A program made the position numbers and the translations under genes. 64,000 bases of DNA. It comes from Acinetobacter pragensis. Lineage in GTDB: Bacteria; Pseudomonadota; Gammaproteobacteria; Pseudomonadales; Moraxellaceae. Of this stretch, positions 45,508 through 55,363 are shown piece after piece. Location of the stretch: NCBI RefSeq assembly GCF_001605895.1, contig NZ_LUAW01000023.1:26411-90410 (forward strand), written 5' to 3'. Each line of letters starts with the position of its first letter. The first letter of the stretch is position 1. The notes beneath the pieces were generated by a model that saw only the letters and a program-made list of their open reading frames with translations, ran no database searches and was not told the origin of the DNA.

Positions 45508-46170
45508 TTAATCAAGCATTTCGCGCAGGAATTCATTCATTTGTAATGTTTTGCCATTTCGGGTGCACCGGCAGATACAGTCAATCAATGCCTGCGCGTC
45601 ACGCGGTAATTTCGCTTCACCCGAAAAATAGCGCTGCAATTGCGCATGCACATTGTCTTTGAATGCAGCGCCATCACCGCTGTCACCCGTCAAATTATCC
45701 AAAGAGACACGGAATTTCCGCCCAAAGGCTTGGGAGAACATCCATTCAATGGCTTGCGGTTTTATTTCTACTTGCTCAAACAGCGCTTGCTGTTCTGCTG
45801 TGCGGCCGTCCGGCGCATACCAGTAGCCTAAATCGGGCAAGAGGCGGCGTTTTTCACCCGCAATCGTCCAGTGGCTGATTTCGTGCAGTGCGCTATTGAA
45901 AAAACCATGGGCAAATTGAATGCGGGCAGGAGCGCTGTCATGCGCTGGGAAATATTCAGGTTCAAAGTCGCCTTTGACTAAAGTGACATTTAAGTGGGAA
46001 AACCAGTGATTAAAGTGTAAGATAAGCCAGTCGACCTGTTCCGGTTCTGATGATAATTTAGCCCATTGCGAGAGTTGCACTGGCTTGGCTGAACTGTCAG
46101 AATTGGCGGTTGGAAGTGTGCTCACAAGTGATGAAATATTCACTTCTGTTTGCGGCTGCAACAGATGCAT
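45508..46170 (-). CDS. epmC: Elongation factor P hydroxylase
   Basis: EpmC (YfcM) hydroxylates the beta-lysylated lysine of EF-P. The 220-residue protein contains the iron-binding HExxH motif in NSALHEISHWTIAG, FAHGFFNSALHE, RRLLPDLGYWYAPDGR and a C-terminal helical end. About 40 extra residues precede the conserved core, so the true start may be later than 46170. The partner genes epmA, epmB and efp are not in the window. Confidence 0.9.
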   Translation of the reverse strand: MHLLQPQTEVNISSLVSTLPTANSDSSAKPVQLSQWAKLSSEPEQVDWLILHFNHWFSHLNVTLVKGDFEPEYFPAHDSAPARIQFAHGFFNSALHEISHWTIAGEKRRLLPDLGYWYAPDGRTAEQQALFEQVEIKPQAIEWMFSQAFGRKFRVSLDNLTGDSGDGAAFKDNVHAQLQRYFSGEAKLPRDAQALIDCICRCTRNGKTLQMNEFLREMLD

Positions 46171-46267
46171 GACTTAATTTACCCAAATGGTCTGTCTAAA
46201 TAAGTACAAAATTGTATCTTAATCTTTGACAGAGTACTGATGAATTTGTAGAATTGCCGCCTTAATT

Positions 46268-46825
46268 ATGTCAGCAAATACCTTTCCGGCACAGATTGAG
46301 CCGTTTAAATGGGCCGAACAGGGCTTCAAATGGTCAGGAATACTGCCATTGTCCCGCTTTGTTCGTATTTCCCGTGAAGCTGTTGGATCAATTGATGATC
46401 AATTGATTAACATAGACTGTAAGCTATCAATGGATGCGTATCATCGTATTGTATGGCTGGATGGTCATGTTGAAACGAAAGTTTCAGTAGAATGCCAGCG
46501 TTGTTTAGACGCGGTTGATATTGAACTCGTTTCAGATTTTCATCTAGCTCTAGTGGATGATGAGTCACTGATAGAGCGCTTGGATGAGGATGCTGATTTC
46601 ATCGTCTTAGGTGAAAGCGAAGCAACGACAAAAGGTGATTATGATGCACCTGCGACGGCTGATTTGCTTGCACTGATAGAAGATGAACTGTTATTGCTGA
46701 TGCCTTTGTCTCCTAAGCATGACGCTTGCGAGCATAAGCACCAGCCTGCCGCTCAAGAAGCTGCCGAAGAAAAGCGGGATAACCCGTTTGATGTTTTGGC
46801 AGGTTTGAAAGGTAAACTTAACTAA
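46268..46825 (+). CDS. yceD: YceD/DUF177 family protein
   Basis: The 185-residue protein carries the DUF177 motif VSVECQRCLDAVDIELVSDF and an acidic second half ending in NPFDVLAGLK. In gammaproteobacteria this gene nearly always precedes rpmF; a link to 23S rRNA or large-subunit assembly has been proposed, which I treat as unproven here. It lies 77 nt before rpmF and starts the rpmF-fabD-fabG-acpP region. Confidence 0.92.
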   Translation: MSANTFPAQIEPFKWAEQGFKWSGILPLSRFVRISREAVGSIDDQLINIDCKLSMDAYHRIVWLDGHVETKVSVECQRCLDAVDIELVSDFHLALVDDESLIERLDEDADFIVLGESEATTKGDYDAPATADLLALIEDELLLLMPLSPKHDACEHKHQPAAQEAAEEKRDNPFDVLAGLKGKLN

Positions 46826-46902
46826 TTTTTGTGTTATACTCTTGAGTATAAGACAATCGAATTTGTTCTGATCCATTTTTTCGATCTTTGTAAGGAGCCA
46901 TC

Positions 46903-47085
46903 ATGGCCGTTCAGCAAAACCGTAAAAGTCGCTCTCGCCGTGACATGCGCCGTTCACATGACGCTTTAACCGAGAATGCATTAACAGTAGACCAAACTAC
47001 TGGTGAGACTCACCGTCGTCACCATGTAACTAAAGATGGTGTCTACCGTGGTCGTCAATTATTCGCTAAAGCATCTGCTGAATAA
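46903..47085 (+). CDS. rpmF: 50S ribosomal protein L32
   Basis: The 60-residue basic protein begins [22 protein letters not shown], the L32 signature. It has no cysteines, so it is the zinc-independent form. A clear AAGGAG precedes the ATG. A strong terminator follows at 47124-47147, partly separating it from the fatty-acid genes. Confidence 0.97.
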   Translation: MAVQQNRKSRSRRDMRRSHDALTENALTVDQTTGETHRRHHVTKDGVYRGRQLFAKASAE

Positions 47086-47123
47086 TTGATGATGTATTAA
47101 GCGTCAAGCTTAGTAGAAAAAAT

Positions 47124-47147
47124 GGGAGCGTTAAGCTCCCTTTTTTT
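47124..47147 (+). terminator. rpmF terminator
   Basis: GGGAGC pairs with GCTCCC over a 5-nt loop, followed by seven T. Confidence 0.88.
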
Positions 47148-47290
47148 GTGCCGATTTTTGTTGTATTTGGCAATTACCTAATGCGAATTTAAATGTTAAA
47201 TTTCCGCTCCACATATGAGCTTATATGAGGGCTTGCTGAAATATTGATCGGTTATCATGTTTCGGCATATCTTAATTAAAGGATTTTTTT

Positions 47291-48277
47291 ATGTCTGCTA
47301 AACAACTCGAGCAATCGGCTCTGGCAACTAAAACTGCATTTTTGTTTCCTGGCCAAGGGTCACAAAAAGTCGGCATGCTGGCTGATCTTGCAGAACAGTT
47401 TAGCGGTGTGAAAGCGACATTTGCTGAAGCATCGGAAGCGGTTGGTTTTGATTTGTGGCATATCGCGCAAAGCGGTGAAGGTTTGAATCAAACCGAATTC
47501 ACTCAGCCTGTGCTGTTGACTGCCAGTATTGCCTTGTGGCGCGTATGGCTGGAGCTTGGCGGTGTAGTGCCGAAATGCTTAGCTGGGCACTCTTTGGGTG
47601 AATACAGCGCGTTGGTCGCTGCTGGCTCAATGAGTCTGGGCGATGCGGCCAAACTGGTGAACTTGCGCGGCAAGCTCATGCAGGATGCTGTGCCGCAAGG
47701 CGCAGGCGCTATGGCGGCTATTTTGGGCTTTGATGATGCGAAAGTGATAGAGCTTTGCGCCCAAGCGAGCGCATTAGGTCAGGGCAGTGTAGAAGCGGCC
47801 AATTTCAATGCGCAGGGTCAGGTTGTTATTGCAGGCAGTAAAGATGCTGTAGATGCGGTGATTGCATTGGCAAAAGAAAATTCAGGCAAGGCGATTGCGC
47901 TGCCAGTGTCCGTGCCGTCGCATTGTTCGCTGATGAAGCCGGCGGCAGAGAAGTTCGCAGAAGCTTTGGAACAAACTGCCATTGAGCTGCCCCGCATACC
48001 TGTAATACAAAATGTCAATGCGGAAATTGCCACAGATGTGGCGCAATTGCGTCAAGCATTGACTGCTCAGCTGTATCAATCTGTGCAATGGACAAAAACC
48101 ATGCAATTCATTCAGGGCCAAGGGGTTCAGTATGTTGCAGAGTGCGGTCCAGGCAATGTGCTGGCGAATATGGCGAAACGCCTGCCGAATATCGAAAAAG
48201 CATTTCCACTTGACTCAACCGGTCGCTTGGAAGATGCACTAAACGCCATTTTAATGGCTGAAGGGAAAATTGCATGA
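47291..48277 (+). CDS. fabD: Malonyl-CoA--ACP transacylase
   Basis: FabD loads malonate onto ACP for fatty-acid elongation. The 328-residue protein shows FLFPGQGSQKVGML, the nucleophile motif GHSLGEYSALVAAG, QNVNAEIATD and the catalytic His in VPSHCSLM. AAAGGA precedes the ATG. It overlaps fabG in ATGA. Confidence 0.97.
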   Translation: MSAKQLEQSALATKTAFLFPGQGSQKVGMLADLAEQFSGVKATFAEASEAVGFDLWHIAQSGEGLNQTEFTQPVLLTASIALWRVWLELGGVVPKCLAGHSLGEYSALVAAGSMSLGDAAKLVNLRGKLMQDAVPQGAGAMAAILGFDDAKVIELCAQASALGQGSVEAANFNAQGQVVIAGSKDAVDAVIALAKENSGKAIALPVSVPSHCSLMKPAAEKFAEALEQTAIELPRIPVIQNVNAEIATDVAQLRQALTAQLYQSVQWTKTMQFIQGQGVQYVAECGPGNVLANMAKRLPNIEKAFPLDSTGRLEDALNAILMAEGKIA

Positions 48278-49008
48278 CACAAGAACGCAAAGTTGCACTG
48301 GTCACAGGCGCAAGCCGCGGAATTGGCGCAGCCATCGCTCAGCAGCTGATTCAAGACGGCTATTTTGTTGTCGGTACAGCAACTTCAGAATCTGGCGCAG
48401 AAAAGCTGGCTGCGGCATTTGGTGAAAATGGCGCAGGCAAAGTGCTGGACGTGCGTGATGGCGCGGCTATTGATGCTTTGGTATCAGACATTGAACAGAA
48501 TTATGGTCCAGTCCTTGCATTGGTGAACAATGCTGGCATTACCAAAGACAATCTGCTGCTGCGCATGTCGGAAGACGACTGGGATGATATTTTGAATATC
48601 CATCTGAAAGCGGTTTACCGTTTGTCTAAACGTGTGCTGAAAGGCATGACCAAAGCGCGATTTGGACGCATTATTAATATCAGCTCTGTGGTTGCGCATT
48701 TTGCCAACCCAGGACAGGCGAACTATTCAGCCGCGAAAGCCGGTATTGAAGCGTTCAGCCGCAGCCTTGCAAAAGAAATGGGCAGCCGTCAAATTACGGT
48801 TAACAGTGTGGCGCCCGGCTTTATTGCAACAGAAATGACAGAACAGTTGAGCGAAGAAATTCGTAAAAAAATGAGCGAACAAGTGGCTTTAGGCCGTTTA
48901 GGTGCGCCTCAGGACATCGCTGATGCTGTAAGTTTCTTGGCTTCAGACAAAGCAAGTTACATTACTGGTACAGTGTTACATGTAAATGGCGGTTTATACA
49001 TGGCTTAA
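48274..49008 (+). CDS. fabG: 3-oxoacyl-[ACP] reductase
   Basis: FabG reduces beta-ketoacyl-ACP with NADPH. The 244-residue SDR has [30 protein letters not shown], the catalytic Ser in [24 protein letters not shown] with Tyr and Lys, and the end [15 protein letters not shown]. It follows fabD with a 4-nt overlap. Confidence 0.98.
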   Translation: MTQERKVALVTGASRGIGAAIAQQLIQDGYFVVGTATSESGAEKLAAAFGENGAGKVLDVRDGAAIDALVSDIEQNYGPVLALVNNAGITKDNLLLRMSEDDWDDILNIHLKAVYRLSKRVLKGMTKARFGRIINISSVVAHFANPGQANYSAAKAGIEAFSRSLAKEMGSRQITVNSVAPGFIATEMTEQLSEEIRKKMSEQVALGRLGAPQDIADAVSFLASDKASYITGTVLHVNGGLYMA

Positions 49009-49091
49009 GGCTAAGTATAAACTTTCCAAATTTTTTATATTCAATTAAACTAACGGCATTAAAAACGCCACAAGCAATGAGGAGAATTCCT

Positions 49092-49328
49092 GTGAGCGAT
49101 ATCGAACTACGCGTTAAACAAGCAGTAGCTGAGCAACTTGGTCTTAAAGTTGAAGAAATCAAAAACGAAGCATCTTTCATGGATGACTTAGGTGCTGACT
49201 CTCTTGACCTGGTTGAGCTTGTTATGTCTTTCGAAAACGACTTCGACATCACTATTCCAGATGAAGATTCTAACGAAATCACAACTGTTCAGTCTGCAAT
49301 TGACTACGTTTCTAAGAAACTAGGTTAA
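49092..49328 (+). CDS. acpP: Acyl carrier protein
   Basis: The 78-residue acidic protein carries the phosphopantetheine serine in [15 protein letters not shown]. The GTG at 49092 is chosen because the GAGGAG ribosome site overlaps an in-frame ATG at 49077, leaving that earlier start without a site. It completes the rpmF-fabD-fabG-acpP cluster; plsX and fabH, present at this site in enterobacteria, are absent. Confidence 0.97.
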   Translation: MSDIELRVKQAVAEQLGLKVEEIKNEASFMDDLGADSLDLVELVMSFENDFDITIPDEDSNEITTVQSAIDYVSKKLG

Positions 49329-49352
49329 TTACCGATTTTTCAGCTTTGCTGA

Positions 49353-49387
49353 AATAAAAAAAGCCGCCAGTTTTGGCGGCTTTTTTT
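49353..49387 (+). terminator. acpP terminator
   Basis: AAGCCGCC pairs with GGCGGCTT over a 6-nt loop, with an A-run before and T-run after. Confidence 0.9.
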
Positions 49388-49539
49388 ATTTCAGTATTTT
49401 CGGCGCTTTTACAATAATTTACGTTTCTAGCACCAATGGCGGTTTAATGCTGCTGGTTTTTTAGCTATAAAACTAGAGGTTCATTTATTTTTGAATGCTC
49501 GATTTAAAACATAAGTTAAAACAATAAGGAGTACACCGC

Positions 49540-50013
49540 ATGGGTCTTTTTGATTTTGTAAAAGGCATTGGTAAGAAAAATACAGCGCCGGCTGAACCGC
49601 AGGCAGCGCCGGCAACTCCAGCAGAACCTTCCGCACAGGAAATTGCCAATAAGCTTTTGGGGCACATTAAAGGTTTAGGCTTGCCTATTACCGGCCTTTC
49701 CGTCAGCTACAATTCAACATCAGATTTAGCGACAGTGAAAGGGCAGGTGCAAACGCAGGCCGACCGTGAAAAGATTGTCTTGGCGGTCGGCAATATTGAT
49801 CATGTAGCGCAGGTGGATGATCAGTTGACGGTCGCGGCGCCAGAAGCGGAAAGTAAATTTTATACAGTGAAGTCCGGTGATAATCTGTCTAAAATTTCAA
49901 AAGAATTTTATGGCGATGCCAATCAGTACAATAAAATTTTTGAAGCGAACCGTCCATTGCTGAAAAATGCAGATGATATTTTCCCTGGACAGGTGCTGCG
50001 CATTCCGGCTTAA
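49540..50013 (+). CDS. kbp: BON-LysM protein, potassium-binding (Kbp/YgaU)
   Basis: The 157-residue cytoplasmic protein begins MGLFDFVKGIGKK, has an Ala/Pro linker, a BON domain (about residues 35-100) and a C-terminal LysM domain (FYTVKSGDNLSKISKEFYGD, NPLLKNADDIFPGQVLRIP order). E. coli Kbp, with the same layout, senses and binds K+. AAGGAG precedes the start. Confidence 0.9.
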   Translation: MGLFDFVKGIGKKNTAPAEPQAAPATPAEPSAQEIANKLLGHIKGLGLPITGLSVSYNSTSDLATVKGQVQTQADREKIVLAVGNIDHVAQVDDQLTVAAPEAESKFYTVKSGDNLSKISKEFYGDANQYNKIFEANRPLLKNADDIFPGQVLRIPA

Positions 50014-50032
50014 CCGATCATAAAAGCGAATT

Positions 50033-50063
50033 AAAAAAAACCGCTGTCTGACAGCGGTTTTTT
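50033..50063. terminator. bidirectional terminator between kbp and the Lrp-type gene
   Basis: CCGCTGTC and GACAGCGG form a perfect stem with A- and T-runs on either side, between convergent genes. Confidence 0.9.
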
Positions 50064-50083
50064 ACGGTTAAAGGAATCGTATT

Positions 50084-50551
50084 TTAAGCATCCAAATCCA
50101 AATATAGGCCTTCTTTAACTTCCTCCATAACCACATAGCTGTGCGATGATGCGGACGCGGGCAATTTTTTAAGAATATTGCCCAGCAGTTTGCGGTAGGC
50201 GCTCATTTCTTTTAAGCGCGCTTTGACCAAATAATCAAAATCACCAGAAATTAGGTGGCATTCCAGCACTTCGGGAATGTCGGTTAAATCACGCGCCACT
50301 TGCTCAAAAACATCGCCAGACTTTGCGGAAAGCTTAATTTCCAGAAAGACCAGCAGGCGCTTGTCCACCAATTCGGGATTCAGCCGCGCATAGTAGCCCA
50401 TAATAATGCCGTCACGTTCCAGCCGTTTAACCCGCTCTGAACAGGGTGTTGTAGAAAGGTTGACTTGAGAGGCTAGTTCACTGATCGCGATGCGTCCATT
50501 CTTTTGCAGAATGTCTAAAATCATGCGGTCAATACGGTCTAATTTGCGCAT
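50084..50551 (-). CDS. dadR: Lrp/AsnC-family regulator of the dad operon
   Basis: The 155-residue protein has the Lrp helix-turn-helix (LDRIDRMILDILQKNGRIAISELASQVNLSTTPCSERVKRLE pattern) and the RAM effector domain (YLVKARLKEMSAYRKLLG). It is divergent from dadA with a 140-nt gap carrying an inverted repeat. In Pseudomonas the equivalent gene activates D-alanine catabolism in response to alanine, so the same role is inferred. A housekeeping Lrp is the alternative. Confidence 0.88.
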   Translation of the reverse strand: MRKLDRIDRMILDILQKNGRIAISELASQVNLSTTPCSERVKRLERDGIIMGYYARLNPELVDKRLLVFLEIKLSAKSGDVFEQVARDLTDIPEVLECHLISGDFDYLVKARLKEMSAYRKLLGNILKKLPASASSHSYVVMEEVKEGLYLDLDA

Positions 50552-50652
50552 TTAAATTTCCCTGTATTTTTTATAATTTCACGATGAAACAAGCGAATTC
50601 ACTGAAATAAAGTCCTCAAAACAGCAAATTCAACTATTGAACCGAAAATATA

Positions 50653-50669
50653 CTAGTTAAATAAACTAG
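50653..50669. promoter_or_regulatory. putative operator of the dadA promoter
   Basis: CTAGTT and AACTAG form an exact inverted repeat with a 5-nt centre, overlapping a TATACT -10-like box and ending 22 nt before the dadA ATG. It lies in the divergent gap next to the Lrp-type gene, so it is a candidate binding site for that protein. Confidence 0.5.
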
Positions 50670-50691
50670 GGATAGGGTCGAGGTCAAGGCT

Positions 50692-51957
50692 ATGCGTGTA
50701 ATTGTTTTAGGCAGCGGTGTGATTGGTGTAACCAGCGCTTATTATTTGGCGCAGCAAGGCGCAGATGTGACTGTTCTTGACCGCCAATCCGGCCCGGCAG
50801 AGGAAACCAGTTTTGGCAACGCAGGCCAAATTTCACCGGGCTATTCGACGCCTTGGGCGGCACCCGGTATTCCGTTTAAAGCCGTGAAGTGGATGTTTCA
50901 GCATCATGCGCCTTTGGCGGTACAGCTGGATGGCAGCATGTGGCAATTGCAATGGATGATGCAAATGCTGAAAAACTGCGGTGCAGATCAATATGCAGTC
51001 AATAAAGAGCGCATGGTGCGTGTGGCGGAATACAGCCGGGACTGTCTGCGCGCTTTGCGTTATGAAACAGGCATCAGTTATGAAAACCGGTCTAAAGGTA
51101 CGCTGCAGCTGTTCCGTAAAGATTCGCAGCTGGAGGCAGTTCAGCGGGATATTGAAGTTTTAAAAGAAACCGGTGTGGAGTTTGAGCTGCTGGACCGTGA
51201 TGGTCTGGCTAAGGTAGAACCTGCGCTGGCTGAAGTTAAAGATAAGCTGGTTGGCGGCCTGCATTTGCCGAATGATGAAACTGGGGACTGTTACCTGTTT
51301 ACCAACGCGTTGGCAGCGCATGCCAAATTAATGGGCGTTGATTTTCAGTTTAACCAAAATGTTGAAAAGCTGATTGTTGAGGGCGGGGAAATTAAGGGTG
51401 TGCTGGTCAATGGCAAGGTTTTAACCGCCGACCGCTATGTTTTGGCATTCGGTAGCTACTCACGTGATTTCTTAAAGCCACTGCATTTAGACCTGCCAGT
51501 TTATCCGGTTAAAGGCTATTCATTAACTGTGCCGATTGTAGATCCAAGCCATGCGCCGCAATCTACCGTGCTGGATGAGACCTATAAAATTGCGATTACC
51601 CGTTTTGACAACCGTATCCGCGTTGGCGGCATGGCGGAGCTGAGCGGCTTTAATTTAGGCCTGAACCAAGACCGCCGCGGCACGCTGGAAATGGTAACCC
51701 GTGATTTATTTCCCGGTGGTGATCTTGCACAGGCATCGTTTTGGACAGGTTTACGGCCAATGACGCCGGACAGCACACCAATTATTGGCCCGACGCAATA
51801 TAAAAACCTGTTCTTGAATACAGGGCATGGAACGCTGGGGTGGACCATGGCATGCGGTTCAGGGAAATTAATCAGCGACTTGGTGCTGGGTAAAACTGCT
51901 GAGATCAGTACCGAAGGCTTGTCATTGCAGCGTTATACGCATGCTCATGCTGCCTGA
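50692..51957 (+). CDS. dadA: D-amino acid dehydrogenase, small subunit
   Basis: DadA is a membrane-linked FAD enzyme that converts D-alanine to pyruvate and ammonia and passes electrons to the respiratory chain. The 421 residues begin with the FAD fold [30 protein letters not shown] and contain [22 protein letters not shown], a DadA hallmark, and the end [22 protein letters not shown]. It heads the operon with alr, ridA and a permease. Confidence 0.96.
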   Translation: MRVIVLGSGVIGVTSAYYLAQQGADVTVLDRQSGPAEETSFGNAGQISPGYSTPWAAPGIPFKAVKWMFQHHAPLAVQLDGSMWQLQWMMQMLKNCGADQYAVNKERMVRVAEYSRDCLRALRYETGISYENRSKGTLQLFRKDSQLEAVQRDIEVLKETGVEFELLDRDGLAKVEPALAEVKDKLVGGLHLPNDETGDCYLFTNALAAHAKLMGVDFQFNQNVEKLIVEGGEIKGVLVNGKVLTADRYVLAFGSYSRDFLKPLHLDLPVYPVKGYSLTVPIVDPSHAPQSTVLDETYKIAITRFDNRIRVGGMAELSGFNLGLNQDRRGTLEMVTRDLFPGGDLAQASFWTGLRPMTPDSTPIIGPTQYKNLFLNTGHGTLGWTMACGSGKLISDLVLGKTAEISTEGLSLQRYTHAHAA

Positions 51958-52022
51958 GTTCAGCACGCTCCGGTGATTTAATAAATTCAAAATATGAAGC
52001 AATCCGTTCAAGGAAGAACATT

Positions 52023-53189
52023 ATGTCACGCCCTATTCAAGCGCTGATTCATCTCGATGCCTTGGCGCACAACTTAAGAATTGCACAAGACAGTGCGCCT
52101 GATGCGCAAGTGTATGCGGTGGTCAAAGCCAATGCGTATGGTCATGGCATAGCGCGTGTTTATGAGGCATTTAAACACGCAGACGGTTTTGCATTGCTGG
52201 ATATAGCAGAAGCTAAGCAATTAAGAGCTTTAGGTTGGCAAGGGGATATTTTGTTGCTGGAAGGCTTATTTTCCGTGCAGGACTTATTGGACTGTCATCA
52301 GTTTAAGCTGAGTTTTACTGTGCACAGCATTCATCAAATTGAATGGCTGCGGCAGTTTCAATACAGCTATCCGCAGGCAAAATTGAATGTCTTTGTCAAA
52401 ATGAATTCAGGCATGAACCGATTAGGCTTCATGCCTGAAGCCTACCGCCGTGCGTGGCTTGAGCTTGAACAGCTCGACATTGTGCAGCAGCTAACCCATA
52501 TGATGCATTTTTCGGATGCAGATGGTGAGCGTTTCGATGCGTCCGGCATTCAGTATCAATATGAATTATTTCAGCAGGTGATTCAGGATTTCCCCGCACC
52601 GCTCACTGTCAGCAACAGCGCTGCCATTTTACGGCATTCAGAGGCATTGCGTTCGGATATTGTCCGAAGCGGCATTATGCTCTACGGCAGTTCCCCAGAT
52701 TACCCGCTTCACACTATTCAGGATTGGAAGCTTTTGCCTGCCATGAGTCTGCGCAGTGAAATTATTGGCATTCAGTCGCTGGTGCAAGGCCAAAGCGTCG
52801 GATATGGCTCCCGCTTTATTGCAGATCGGCGCATGCGCATTGGCATTGTCGCTTGCGGATATGCCGATGGCTATCAGCGCATTTCTCCAACTGGAACGCC
52901 TGTTCTGGTGAATGGTGTGCGAACCCGCCTGATTGGCCGAGTGAGCATGGATATGCTGGCTGTCGATGTAACCGAGATTGCGCATGCGGATATTGGTTCG
53001 GAAGTTGTGCTGTGGGGCAATTCATCCTGCGGTGCGGTGCTGCCGATTGATGAGGTGGCTCAGGCTTCAGGCACAGTCGGCTATGAGCTGATGTGCGCAG
53101 TCACGCAGCGGGTGCCTTTTGCGGTTCAGCCCGCTTCCGCGCATATGAAAAATACTGCAGCTGAGGGGCCGATGGAGCAGTCCGCGTAA
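52023..53189 (+). CDS. dadX: Catabolic alanine racemase
   Basis: The 388-residue PLP enzyme racemises L- and D-alanine, feeding DadA. The PLP lysine lies in VYAVVKANAYGHG; NVFVKMNSGMNRLGF and the catalytic Tyr in SVGYGSRFIADRRMRIG match. An extra C-terminal tail of about 20 residues (rich in Ala and Met) is present. Position after dadA indicates the catabolic (DadX) type rather than the wall-synthesis Alr. Confidence 0.93.
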   Translation: MSRPIQALIHLDALAHNLRIAQDSAPDAQVYAVVKANAYGHGIARVYEAFKHADGFALLDIAEAKQLRALGWQGDILLLEGLFSVQDLLDCHQFKLSFTVHSIHQIEWLRQFQYSYPQAKLNVFVKMNSGMNRLGFMPEAYRRAWLELEQLDIVQQLTHMMHFSDADGERFDASGIQYQYELFQQVIQDFPAPLTVSNSAAILRHSEALRSDIVRSGIMLYGSSPDYPLHTIQDWKLLPAMSLRSEIIGIQSLVQGQSVGYGSRFIADRRMRIGIVACGYADGYQRISPTGTPVLVNGVRTRLIGRVSMDMLAVDVTEIAHADIGSEVVLWGNSSCGAVLPIDEVAQASGTVGYELMCAVTQRVPFAVQPASAHMKNTAAEGPMEQSA

Positions 53190-53252
53190 CCATTCAGCCT
53201 ATTAGAAATTCATGTATTCAATTGATTAACAGATACAGAAGGAAACAGCACC

Positions 53253-53609
53253 ATGTCCGACCCAATTCAGCGTATTGGCAGCAACGATTTTATGAGCGCG
53301 GTCACCGTGTTTAATCAAGTCATTTATCTTTCTGGTCAGGTGCCGAAAAACCCTGAAGCGGATATTGAAGCGCAGACTCAGGATGTACTGCAGACCATTG
53401 ATCAGCTGCTGGCGCAAGCGGGCAGTGACAAATCAAAAATGCTGTCGGCGCAGCTGTTTTTGAAAAACTTATCAGATTTTAAAACCGTGAATGCGCTCTG
53501 GGCCGACTGGCTGAAGGACAGCCCAAAGCCCGCACGCGCAACCATACAGGCGGAACTGGTCAATCCAGACTGGCTGATTGAAATTGCAGTAACTGCTGCT
53601 CAGCTTTAA
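53253..53609 (+). CDS. RidA-family enamine/imine deaminase
   Basis: RidA proteins hydrolyse reactive 2-aminoacrylate-type enamines. The 118-residue protein has IYLSGQVPKNPEADIEAQTQDVLQTID and KPARATIQAELVNPDWLIEIAVTA with the catalytic Arg. It lies in the dad operon, where imine products of D-amino acid oxidation would be detoxified. Confidence 0.92.
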   Translation: MSDPIQRIGSNDFMSAVTVFNQVIYLSGQVPKNPEADIEAQTQDVLQTIDQLLAQAGSDKSKMLSAQLFLKNLSDFKTVNALWADWLKDSPKPARATIQAELVNPDWLIEIAVTAAQL

Positions 53610-53741
53610 GCTGGGCCATTTTATTATTGAATCTTCCATGTTTTTAGCGGCAGTTTTGGCTCAATAGGACATTGAGCAGGGCAGCCAACCGGCAGTAAAG
53701 CATTGACTGCGCCGCTGTAAGCATTAATAAGGACATACGTT

Positions 53742-55169
53742 ATGACTACGCATCAAGATGACGTGCAATCGTCGCCTCATGAACTGCAGCGCAAGCTGTC
53801 CAACCGTCATTTACAGTTGATTGCGATTGGCGGCGCCATCGGCACAGGCCTGTTTATGGGATCGGGTAAAACCATTTCATTGGCTGGGCCTTCTATTCTG
53901 TTTATTTACATGATTATTGGCCTGATGTTTTTTTTTCTGATGCGTGCATTGGGTGAAATTCTGCTGTCCAATTTGCATTACAAATCCTTTATCGATATGG
54001 CGCATGACTTGATTGGGCCAGGTGCCGGTTACTATATTGGCTGGTCGTATTGGCTGGGCTGGATTTTGGTCGGTATTGCCGACCTAGCAGCCATTATCAA
54101 CTATTTAGGGTTTTGGCTGCCGCCCGATGTTGGCTTTACGCCTATGGGGCAAGCGCTCATCAGTGTCGGCTGTGTGCTGTTGGTTTTAGGTTTGAATTTG
54201 CTGACGGTGAAGCTTTTTGGCGAAGTTGAATTTTGGTTCGCGCTGATCAAGATCCTGGCTATTTTAGGGCTGATTTTTATTGGCGGATTTATGGTGCTGA
54301 GTCATTTTCATTCACCGGACGGCACAGCTTCCAGCTTTACCAATGTCTGGTCGCATGGCGGCATGTTTCCGAAAGGCGCCGACGGCTTCTTGGCCGGTTT
54401 TCAGATTGCACTGTTTGCTTTTGTCGGGGTGGAGCTGCTGGGGACCATGGCGGCGGAAACCAAAGACCCAGAAAAAAATCTGCCGAAAGCTGTCAATGCG
54501 ATTCCAACCCGAATTATTTTGTTCTATGTGCTGTCTTTATTTGTGGTCATGTCCGTTTCACCGTGGGATAAAATTCCTGCGGATCAAAGTCCATTCGTAT
54601 CCTTATTTCTGCATGCAGGCATTCCAACTTCAGCCATTATTATGAATTTGGTGGTGCTGTCGTCAGTCATGTCATCAATGAACAGCGGGGTGTTTTCAAC
54701 CAGCCGCATGCTGTTTGGCCTTGCGCGCGGCGGTCAGGCGCCTCAAGCGCTGGCGCGGCTGTCTAAGCGGGCTGTTCCTGCACAGGGGCTGATTTTCTCC
54801 TGCATGTTTATTATGGCAGGCGCCGGTTTGCAGTATTTTGTGCCAAATACGGTTGAGGCCTTTACCTTAGCCAGCTCCCTTTGCGTGATTTTGTTTATCA
54901 GTATTTGGGGGCTGATTATGGTGTGCTATTTGCGCTACCGTAAGCAGCAGCCGGAAAATCATGCAAAATCCAGCTTCAAAATGCCGGGCGGTATTTGGAT
55001 GAGCTATGTGGTGCTGGCATTCCTGTTTTTTACGTTAGTGATTTTGAGTTTGGAACCGGATACCTTGAAAGCGCTGATGATCAGTCCGCTGTGGCTGGTT
55101 ATTCTTGCTGTGACTTACCGTGTGCTGTATTTGCCGCGTATAAAACGGCAGCTGCTGAAACAGCTTTAA
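53742..55169 (+). CDS. amino acid permease (D-alanine/D-serine/glycine type, CycA-like)
   Basis: The 475-residue APC-family transporter has about 12 helices and the N-terminal HLQLIAIGGAIGTGLFMGSGKTISLAGPSILFIYMIIG signature of amino-acid/proton symporters. The dad context points to alanine, D-alanine or glycine. It ends the operon before a terminator. Confidence 0.9.
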   Translation: MTTHQDDVQSSPHELQRKLSNRHLQLIAIGGAIGTGLFMGSGKTISLAGPSILFIYMIIGLMFFFLMRALGEILLSNLHYKSFIDMAHDLIGPGAGYYIGWSYWLGWILVGIADLAAIINYLGFWLPPDVGFTPMGQALISVGCVLLVLGLNLLTVKLFGEVEFWFALIKILAILGLIFIGGFMVLSHFHSPDGTASSFTNVWSHGGMFPKGADGFLAGFQIALFAFVGVELLGTMAAETKDPEKNLPKAVNAIPTRIILFYVLSLFVVMSVSPWDKIPADQSPFVSLFLHAGIPTSAIIMNLVVLSSVMSSMNSGVFSTSRMLFGLARGGQAPQALARLSKRAVPAQGLIFSCMFIMAGAGLQYFVPNTVEAFTLASSLCVILFISIWGLIMVCYLRYRKQQPENHAKSSFKMPGGIWMSYVVLAFLFFTLVILSLEPDTLKALMISPLWLVILAVTYRVLYLPRIKRQLLKQL

Positions 55170-55210
55170 TGCATATTGGTGAATGAATTTATTATTCAAT
55201 GATGTCCTTT

Positions 55211-55237
55211 AAAGTCCGCGCCATGCGGGCTTTTTAT
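55211..55237 (+). terminator. terminator of the dad operon
   Basis: AAAGTCCGC pairs with GCGGGCTTT (one T-G pair) over a 5-nt loop followed by T-rich sequence. Confidence 0.8.
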
Positions 55238-55363
55238 TTATGAAGCAATCAGCCGGAAGCAGCAGCCAAAGCAGGGAAATTGCGCTGAGCACATAAATTG
55301 TAATAATAAAAATCTGAAATCGCTAAAAATTTCATATTTAATAGGTAGTTAAAAAATTGATCA

